Part shown: one piece after another, positions 57,110 through 64,000 of the stretch
Numbering within the stretch: the first letter of the stretch is position 1
How the letters are laid out: each line of letters begins with the position of its first letter
DNA from: Nelumbo lutea
Lineage: Eukaryota; Streptophyta; Magnoliopsida; Proteales; Nelumbonaceae
DNA: 64,000 bases
NCBI GenBank assembly: GCA_022828595.1
Contig: JAKGHH010000003.1
Coordinates: 101,765,583-101,829,582 of the forward strand
Reading direction: 5' to 3'
Position numbers and translations under genes: made by a program
The notes under the pieces: generated by a model
The model's database searches: none
The model's input: the letters and a program-made list of their open reading frames with translations, nothing else
Told to the model about the DNA's origin: nothing

Positions 57110-59215
57110 GAGCAACTCTCCACCATTTGTTCAAAACCTTCTACATGAGAGCTACTCAGAACACCTTGTCTATCAATAAGCAATTCCCTTAAACTTTCTT
57201 TAACAAACATATTTAGGTAAAGGATTCCTCTCCTCAACATGTCGACCTCGGATTCAGGTTGTGAGGGATATAACCTTTCTGACTGGACTATTCCTAGCAG
57301 CACTCCTAGTAGTGACGGGAGTGATAGTAGTAACTCCTAGAGCTCCTCTTGGATGTCTAGCACCCAACTGTTGAGGGAGAGAGTCGTGTCTCGTAGGAAT
57401 GAGCACAATCAATAGAGTGCGGGCTCTGTCAATGAGGGCACCGGTTCCATGCGGCCAAGGGCCGACACCCTAGGGAGTGTTCTTGTGCACCTTGATGTGG
57501 TGGATGTGGAAGAGGCTAAGTAATCCAACGGGCCGAGGCGTGGCGTTGGGGCATTACCCCCACTTTGACTTAGACAACACTCTAGGCAAAGTGCAGATTA
57601 GCACACTAGCCGAGAGGAACTACATTCCCGGGGACTATTGGGTTAGAGTCCCTTGCGTGGGTGATATGTCATGGCTTAATCCTGAAGGGGAGGTGTGCAT
57701 CTATGAGCATTACCTTTACTTTGGGCAGCGGTTTCCCTTGCACCCTCATCCTCGAGATCCAGAACCATTACAACCTCACTCTTAGCCAACTCACCCCCAA
57801 TGCCATTAGGACGATAGTGGTTGTATTGGTGATGGCCCACTATGATGCTGAATATATTTCGGTGCCTATTCGCACTAACAGGAGGGCCTATTTTACTTCC
57901 AAGGCCGATGGGGAAGGGTGGGGGACAACCTATTGTATATTCACAACTGGAAGAAGAAATTCTTCTTCGTTAGTTGCCTCGAGGGATGGTCCTTTCGGCT
58001 TGGTTGGGGGAGACCAGTTACGTTGACCGAGAGGATTAAGCCATGCAGCAACAATGAGGAGAAAGCTGTGACGACTTGGATTGTTGGCTTCGGTTGGGTG
58101 GGATGATTCACGCCGAACCCTTAGTGAAGGAGGATGAGGCCTTGGTGATGTCTGGCCTTAGTCCTCCCCCCCCCCTATGGACGCTCTTGTTGTCTACCAA
58201 TTGTAAAGTTTCTTGAGTTTTGTTGGTGTTCTTCTAACTTGTTTGCTTCTCTTGTTTGCAAAAAATGGAGGTCAATAGGAAGGCAAAATTGTTGGTTATG
58301 ACGTCTAAGAGAGCCATTGGGAATAAAACTTCCAAGAGCATGCCTCGGTGTCAACTAGAGGAGGGGGCCGCAAGACAACGGACCGAGGTCGAGGCAGCCG
58401 ACAAAAAGACACAAGCGCAGGAGCTCCCTACCGAAACGGCCCAAGACCCTCAAGCCTAAAGGCTTCAGCTGCGCGAGTAGCGTCAGCCTGAGGTCGCATC
58501 AGGCGGATCCTCGGTCATATGATCCTCAAGACAATGAGCTGCTCACTACTTGTTGGACCTTCTGGCCAACGTGGAGCGTTCAAGAGGAGGACTCTTTGTC
58601 GATTGCTGGAATCGGTTGTCAGTTAGCGGTCAACATGGTCCTTCCTAGGGACCACCAGTCCTGGACATAGTATTCGGTGGACTTAGTCCTAGATGCACTG
58701 TTAGACAAGGTCGCTAAGGTATTTGTGGCATCACTGAGTTCTTCTTAGCGGTATGTGATTGATGTTTTTCCTTTCTTATGTGCATATGGTCTCCAGCTCG
58801 GTCGTCCTTTGTGATAAGGTCGAGGTGATGATTAAGCAACTTCGGCAAGTGCAAGCGGAAATTGAGTGCCTAAAGTAGCAAATGGCCAAGGCACAATCTG
58901 GTTAGGAGGCAGCCAAGGGTCGGGCATGTGACGAGCATGAGCATCGCAAGAAGTTCATGGCCGAGGAGGCTAATAACAAAGAGCTTGTTAAAGAGTTGAA
59001 GTCCTCCTTGGCATCAATGGAGCAGTAGCTAAAGGAGTCAGCTGTAAATGCGAATGAAAAATATAAGACCTTGGAGCAACAGGAGACGGACTTGACCTCC
59101 TTCACCTCCTAGGATTACTTGGAGGGCTTCGAGGATTGCAAGGCCTAGGTGATGAAGATCCTTTTGAGCTTCGACATTGGCCAACTAGATCCGTTTGTTG
59201 CTAAAACTTAACAAA
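57110..59215 (+). pseudogene. Additional antisense gene of Tat element 2
   Basis: Plus-strand counterpart of 39690-41830. The start at 57239 gives MSTSDSGCEGYNLSDW and a Ser-rich head, with a TAG at about 57340. The conserved domain follows in two frames: ERNYIPGDYWVRVPCVGDMS, EVCIYEHYLYFGQRFPLHP, then LEIQNHYNLTLSQLTPNAIR. After a probable intron a basic segment (from 58264) and a coiled coil (58790-59205, QVQAEIECLK and NNKELVKELKSSLASMEQ) follow. Stops and frameshifts break it. The conserved order in two different families points to a functional role in the past. Confidence 0.7.
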
Positions 59216-60119
59216 ATGTAGATATACCCATTTGCCGTCGCAGTTGCCAATGACACTGACCAGGCCACCGCTTAGTGCGGAGGGGGCTAATAAACTTTCT
59301 TCTTTTTCTTTTCTTTGGGCAAGCATGCCTTGATACTTGGGTATTCTTCTTCTTCTCTTTTGTTTGTAAGGGGTTGACGCCTCCCCCATAAGAGGCCTTT
59401 TTTTTTGTAAAGACACTTGAGTGAATGCAATCTGAGATTCTTGCCAAACACGTTCTTCTTTTCTTTCTTTTGTTTTGCTCTAGGGGCCAATGCCTCACCG
59501 CGAGGAGGCATCTTTGCAAAGAAACTTGGCTTGAAAGTAATCCTTTTAGCTCGAAAGTGTTATTTTCTTAGACTTTTGTGAGGATGTTTCATATCAGAGT
59601 CCTTTAGGCCAATGTTGACACCATGAGTCATTCTTTACTTAATCTTGGAACACTTTGCCTTAGTGAAAAAGAAGAAAGATGATCATGGTTGTGTCTGACA
59701 TCATGCTCAGTGCGTCATCTCACAGGGGCTTGGTGGTCAAGGTCATGAGTGGCTTTTGCCTTAGTGGAGAAGTGTCGTTTGTTGCATTTTTTATTAAGTC
59801 ATTGACCGGCATTGGCTTGTTGGCCTCCAAAGACTCGCTTTTTAAAGTGTCTTTGAGGCAGAGGCCAGGGTCGTGACCTAAACTTATCGACAGTTGTCAA
59901 GGTCCTAGAAGTTCTTGCCTTAGTAACAGAAAGTAAAAAGGCGAATAGGCCTATGACTTGCAAAGTGTTGTATGCCTTGGTGGCTAACATCTAGTTCGAG
60001 CATATAATCATAAGGAAGGTTGTATAATTTATGGTCGACGTCCATTCCGAGTGTATAACCTTAAGGAATAATGTATCAACCAATCGAGGAGTCATAGTAG
60101 CTGGAGGGAACGACTGAGG
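59216..60119. other. Spacer of Tat element 2
   Basis: Non-coding sequence between the antisense gene and integrase. It holds T-rich stretches and no repeat that I can define. Confidence 0.5.
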
Positions 60120-60560
60120 TATATTGCTGCCTTATCCCTAGGATTCTGCACCATTCTCTAAACTTGGTGTCGTCGATTCTGTCGACCGTTGTCGGTGACG
60201 AGCATGTATGGGATGCTAAACCGGAAAATGATATTCATCCAAAAGAAGCTTTGAATCGCCCTAACTGTAATGGTCGCCAAGGGTTTGGCTTCGACCACAT
60301 GGTGAAGTAGTCCACTACCATGATAAGGTACCTCCTGTTCTCCATGGCTGGGGGGAAGGATGCAAGGAGGTCCATACCCCACTTTGCAAAGGGCCATGGG
60401 CTGCTAAGGGCTGAGAGGGTCGCTGCAGACCGATGGAGGATGTTGGAATACCTTTGGCAACGATCGCACTTGCACCAACTCAACAACATCCTTTTGGATG
60501 GTTGGCCAAATGTATCATTGTTTGAGTGCCTTCTATGCTAGGGCCCTACCCCTAAATGAT
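60120..60560 (-). pseudogene. Tat element 2 integrase (partial)
   Basis: CDRCQRYSNILHRSAATLSA (zinc region), PFAKWGMDLLASFPPAMENR (first Asp), RYLIMVVDYFT, then RFSIPYMLVTDNGRQ with the second catalytic Asp. The reading stops there; the Glu block and C-terminal domain seen in element 1 are absent. One frameshift lies in the middle. Confidence 0.85.
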
Positions 60561-60699
60561 TGCCACATATGCCTTTATGGATTTCTCTCAACACATACTC
60601 GCCCTCATCTCGGTGAAAGCATCTGAGATAGGGAATGGTGAAGGATCTTCTATATAGATTCCCTCGAGTTCACAACCAACTGTGTGTCACTGAATACTT

Positions 60700-61330
60700 C
60701 AATGCACTTGCTTCAAGGTCTTTTGAGAGTTGGAGGTGGCTAGCATGGCCTCATACTCGGCTTCATTGTTGGAAGTAGGGAAACCAAATCACAGTGTATA
60801 TTCCAACTCGTTGTTATTTGAGGTGAGAAGTATGAGGTCGGCTCTGCTTCCCTTAGCATTGGATGATCCATCTATGAACATGGTCCAAGTCGGAAATTAC
60901 CCTTCCTCGATAGCCCATTTGGTTAGCCAACCCAAGGTCTCAAGTTTCGAGAGTACCGACTTGAGGGGCCAATCAGTTAACACCAAGGTATTGTGTGCTT
61001 GAAAGTAAGGCCTCAGCTTCCTGGTCGAGATCACTAGCACAATAGGCTACTTTTTCTACTTCTTGGCATTTAGTCTCGGCCTCGTGGAGCACCTTGCTGA
61101 TGTAATACACTGGCCTTTGAACTCCCTTGTCTTCCCTAACCAACACTGAGCTGACGACCTCGTCCTCAATCGAGTGGTACAAGAATAAAGTCTCCCCTAG
61201 AAGGGGCCTCATGAGCAAAGGTGGTGATGTGATGTAGGACTTTAACTCCTCGAAGGATTTCTGTCCATGGGAAATCCTTCAACTTTTTGATGGCTCGGAA
61301 GAAGGGCATGTACTGGTCGGCCAATTTGAA
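60700..61330 (-). pseudogene. Tat element 2 RNase H and second RNase H
   Basis: The first RNase H end reads LFLYHSIEDEVVSSVLVRED and RPVYYISKVLHEAETKCQ. LKSVLSKLETLGWLTKWAIE then links to MFIDGSSNAKGSRADLIL and TSNNEAEYEAMLA of the second RNase H. This gives the complete linker that is deleted from element 1 at its nested insertion. Confidence 0.8.
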
Positions 61331-61339
61331 CATGAATCG

Positions 61340-62170
61340 GCTGAGGGACGCGACTCGGCCAGTGAGTCTCTGGGTTTTTTTGATTGATCGAGGGGGCTCC
61401 TTGTTCAGTATGGTTTGTATCTTTTAGGGTTGACCTCTATGCCTTGTTGGGTGACTACAAAATCTAAGAATTTTCTCGAGGTGACCCCAAAGGCACAATT
61501 GGTGGGGTTCAACTTCATGTTATATGTTCTTAGTACCCCAAATGTCTCATCGAGGTCCAAGGTGTGCTGGCTAGCCCTAAGACCCTTCACAACCATGTCA
61601 TCGACATAGGCTTCGACATTACTCCCCATATGCTCTTTGCAGATCTTGTTCACCAATCTCTAGTAGGTGACCCTAGTGTTCTTTAGTCCAAAAGGCATCA
61701 CCTTGTAATAGTAGGTGTTGTGCTCGGTGATGAATGAGGTCTTCTCCTCGTCAGTTGGGTGCATCTTTATCTGGTTGTAGCCGGAGAAGGTGTCCATTAA
61801 ACTCAGTAGCTCATACCCTGTGATGGCATCGACAAGGTGATCAATACTCGGCAAAGGAAAGTTGTCTGTGGGCCAAACCTTATTGAGATTTGTGAAGTCA
61901 ATAAATATACGCCATTTCCCATTAGCCTTTTAAACCATGACCATGTTAGAAGTAGTGTACCTCTCTTATGAATCCGACGTCGAATAGATTGTCCACCTCC
62001 TCTTTGATGGCTTTCCAACACTCCAATGCAAAGTTTCTCTTCTTTTGTTGAACTGGCCTATAGCCCGGGTCCACGCTCAGCCTATGAGTAATGACCAAGG
62101 GGTCACTTCTTGACATATCAGCGGTGGAACAAGCAAACACGTGGGTATTGGCTTTGAGGAAGCTTACAAA
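61340..62170 (-). pseudogene. Tat element 2 reverse transcriptase
   Basis: AIKEEVDNLFDVGFIREVHY, then MPSIDHLVDAITGYELLSLM with MDTFSGYNQIKMHPTDEE, YKVMPFGLKNTRVTY, the catalytic VEAYVDDMVVKGL, and LNPTNCAFGVTSRKFLDFVV. Stops and frame changes break it between blocks. Confidence 0.88.
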
Positions 62171-62219
62171 TTTAGAAAATGTATCCTAAGGGAGGCGAGA
62201 CCCAACTCGTACCATTTTC

Positions 62220-63095
62220 TTAGACTCAACCTCATTTAGGGGAACCGAGATGAGGTCCTCATCTAGCTGGCCTCGACTTGATGGTTCATCCCTGAGGTCA
62301 ATCCCCTCCAGTGGTAGGGCTTCCTTGTTCTTGCCTTTTAGCATTGCCATGTAGCACTATCTAGCGGCTTGCTGGTTACCCCTAACCTCTCCTACACCAT
62401 GCTTCATGGGGAACTTCATGACAATGTGGTAAGATGAGGTGACCACCTTGAGGGCATGAAGGGCGGCCCCCCTATGATGGCACTATAGGACGAGCTTATC
62501 TTCACGACCAAGAAATTAGTCATCCGACTGACGTGCCGAAGTTTAGTCCAGACGGTGACTGGTAGGATTTTTTTTCCTTTGAGCATGATAGCTGCCCCGG
62601 AGAAGCCGGTGAGTAGCATGTCAATGGGCTGTAGTTGGTCCAGTGCATGGTTTTTAAAACTGACCCGGAGACCAAACCGGTTAGGGGTCTAGTTACCGGG
62701 TCAACCTGAACAATCGACTCGTTTTGACAAAAAAATGAAAATCGGTCAAAACCGTTCGAGCGGTTAACCGCCTGGGTCAATGGTTTGCTGACCAAAATCA
62801 ATGGTTTTTATGGAAAACCTGGTTTTGGGGAAAATAGGAACTGGTTACCTGAATGGTTCCCAATTTTTCTGATCCGACCGTCCGGTCCAGTCCGATTTTG
62901 AAAACCAAGGTCCGGTGTCAATTGCATCTTCTCGAACGTCTCACAGAACAAGATGTTGGCTGAAGAGTCATTGTCTATGAGGATCCTTTTCCCCATGTAG
63001 TTGGCAATGGTCATTAACACCACCAACGCGTCATCGTAGGGCCTCGCCTTATGAGGGGAGGCGGATTCTCCCCCCCCTCCACAGGTGAAGCCTCT
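62220..63095 (-). pseudogene. Tat element 2 protease region, split by a MITE
   Basis: YDDALVVLMTIANYMGKRIL leads to IDNDSSANILF, where DSGSS-type active-site sequence is expected and is altered. FEKMQLTPD is then interrupted by the MITE at 62646-62909, and LQPIDMLLTGFSGAAIMLKG with YSAIIGGPPF follows on the other side. Confidence 0.8.
62646..62909. mobile_element. hAT-like MITE in Tat element 2
   Basis: 264 bp with inverted ends (CATGGTTTTTAAAA at the left, TTTTGAAAACCAAG at the right) and an 8-bp duplication with one mismatch: GTCCAGTG at 62638-62645 and GTCCGGTG at 62910-62917. Same ends and CGGTC-rich interior as the MITE at 8201-8496. Confidence 0.8.
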
Positions 63096-64000
63096 GGCTA
63101 TGACTTTGACTTTGGCGAGGGGATGGTGATTGCGGGGCTCGGTTTGTGGCTGCTAGGAGGACGACGCTGGGGCATCACCTTCAACAAAGTCATTTAAGTG
63201 TCCGCAACGAATGAAGGATTCGATCTCGTTCTAGAGCTCGTAGCAGTCCTTGATGTCGTGGTTGGTGCCACAACGGTACTTGTAGTACTTCTTGGGTTTC
63301 TCTTCAACTTAGCTGGTCACTTCATGAATTCCTCATTCCATAATTACATCAGTATGTGCATTCTGGAAGAGTTTTGTGGTGTGTACTTATTGAAGGAAGT
63401 GGCCGACAAATTATTTCCTCCACATTTATTGGTGGGATTGTCATCGCCATCGTCTCTTTCCTTCCTCTTCTTGTCATTGGGCCGTCAATTGGCCTCGGTT
63501 TCTAGTTCTTGAGGCGCTTGTTGGCTTCAGCCTCTTTGGTGGTGATGTACTTCTGAACCTTCTTCAAGAACTCGGCTTTGGTGTTGGACAAAGTCTTGAA
63601 GATGGACCGACTAAGGGGTCCAACCCGGAGGCCACTGATGGTCGCATGCATTGAGACCGAGGGGTCTAGGTCCTTGACCTTGAGCTCTTCCAAGCTAAAC
63701 CTCTTCATATATGCCCGAAGTATCTCTATGCACTTCTGCTTGACAAACATAAGGGAGATGGCAGTTTTCTGACAATGTTGCCTGCTCATGAAGTGGCCCA
63801 GGAAGAGGTTCACGAACTGTTCCCCGGAGCTGATGGAGTGTGGAGAACTATCGGCGTGCTTTGGAAGGCCCGACACATGAGGGTGTTTGAGTACCTGTGC
63901 CTTAGAGGTGGTCCTCGAGGTTTGTGTTCTTGTCATATGTCTCCAATGTCGGGGCCTTGAAATTTGGCAAGAGGGGCTTGGACAGAATGGAATCTACGAA
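63096..64000 (-). pseudogene. Tat element 2 gag, incomplete
   Basis: The frame 63936-63502 has EQFVNLFLGHFMSRQHCQKT, LMFVKQKCIEILRAYMKRFS and TKAEFLKKVQKYITTKEAEAN, the Retrotrans_gag region. Leftward frames carry a basic, threonine-rich linker that leads to the protease. The N-terminus is beyond the right edge. Confidence 0.75.

Larger units (their letters stand above)
56194..64000 (-). mobile_element. Tat-type Ty3/gypsy element 2, 5' part outside window
   Basis: Same layout and orientation as element 1: 3' LTR, polypurine tract, opposite-strand extra gene (about 57090-59210), then integrase, two RNase H domains, RT, protease and gag on the minus strand, running off the right edge within gag. 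Sequence similarity to element 1 is clear at protein level but not at DNA level, so it is a different family. It has a MITE in its protease region and only a partial integrase. Confidence 0.85.

Overview
This is nuclear DNA of a flowering plant, probably a woody dicot; the species cannot be named from the sequence. Evidence: genes are split by GT-AG introns, Ty1/copia, Ty3/gypsy (Tat-type), LINE, SINE, hAT-like and Mutator-like elements are abundant and nested, and the two recognisable host genes are typical plant genes. No bacterial operons, CRISPR arrays, rRNA or tRNA genes were seen.

Host genes. The first nine coding exons of HASTY (HST, the plant exportin-5 protein of microRNA biogenesis) lie on the minus strand between 21837 and 6489. 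They give 350 residues in a continuous frame, and the rest of the gene runs off the left edge. Intron 1 is about 12.8 kb and is filled with an intact-ended Copia element (10218-15760), a truncated Copia (about 15766-18056) and rearranged LINE pieces (about 18057-19920). Intron 9 holds a LINE that itself contains a second LINE in the opposite orientation (785-6002), plus a SINE remnant. Further right, a two-exon minus-strand gene (37451-35923) encodes a 331-residue membrane-anchored SAM-dependent methyltransferase. A 50-codon secreted-type small ORF (25207-25359) is a weak candidate gene.

Intergenic 22-35 kb. This stretch is rich in small DNA elements. Two look like Pack-MULEs with perfect 9-bp target duplications. 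One (27856-29227) carries a broken piece of an AMT2-type ammonium transporter gene with a retained intron. The other (31844-32789) carries a frameshifted piece of a DOG1-domain gene. Several MITEs and SINEs lie around them.

Right third, 38.65-64 kb. Two Tat-type Ty3/gypsy elements lie head to tail, with pol on the minus strand. Each carries, between pol and its 3' LTR, an additional gene on the opposite (plus) strand with its own TATA box, and in the first element with introns; it encodes a 'putative gypsy type transposon' domain plus coiled coil. The first (38654-55922) is split by a 7.2-kb non-autonomous gag-only element (44042-51271). Insertion and a later deletion removed most of that guest's 5' LTR together with part of the host element's RNase H region. 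The right LTR of the first element is flanked by a primer-binding site on one side and polypurine-tract sequence on the other, so it is a recombinant LTR once shared by two copies. The second element (about 56194 to beyond 64000) has a hAT-like MITE in its protease. All retroelement reading frames are decayed, often by changes that look like C-to-T.
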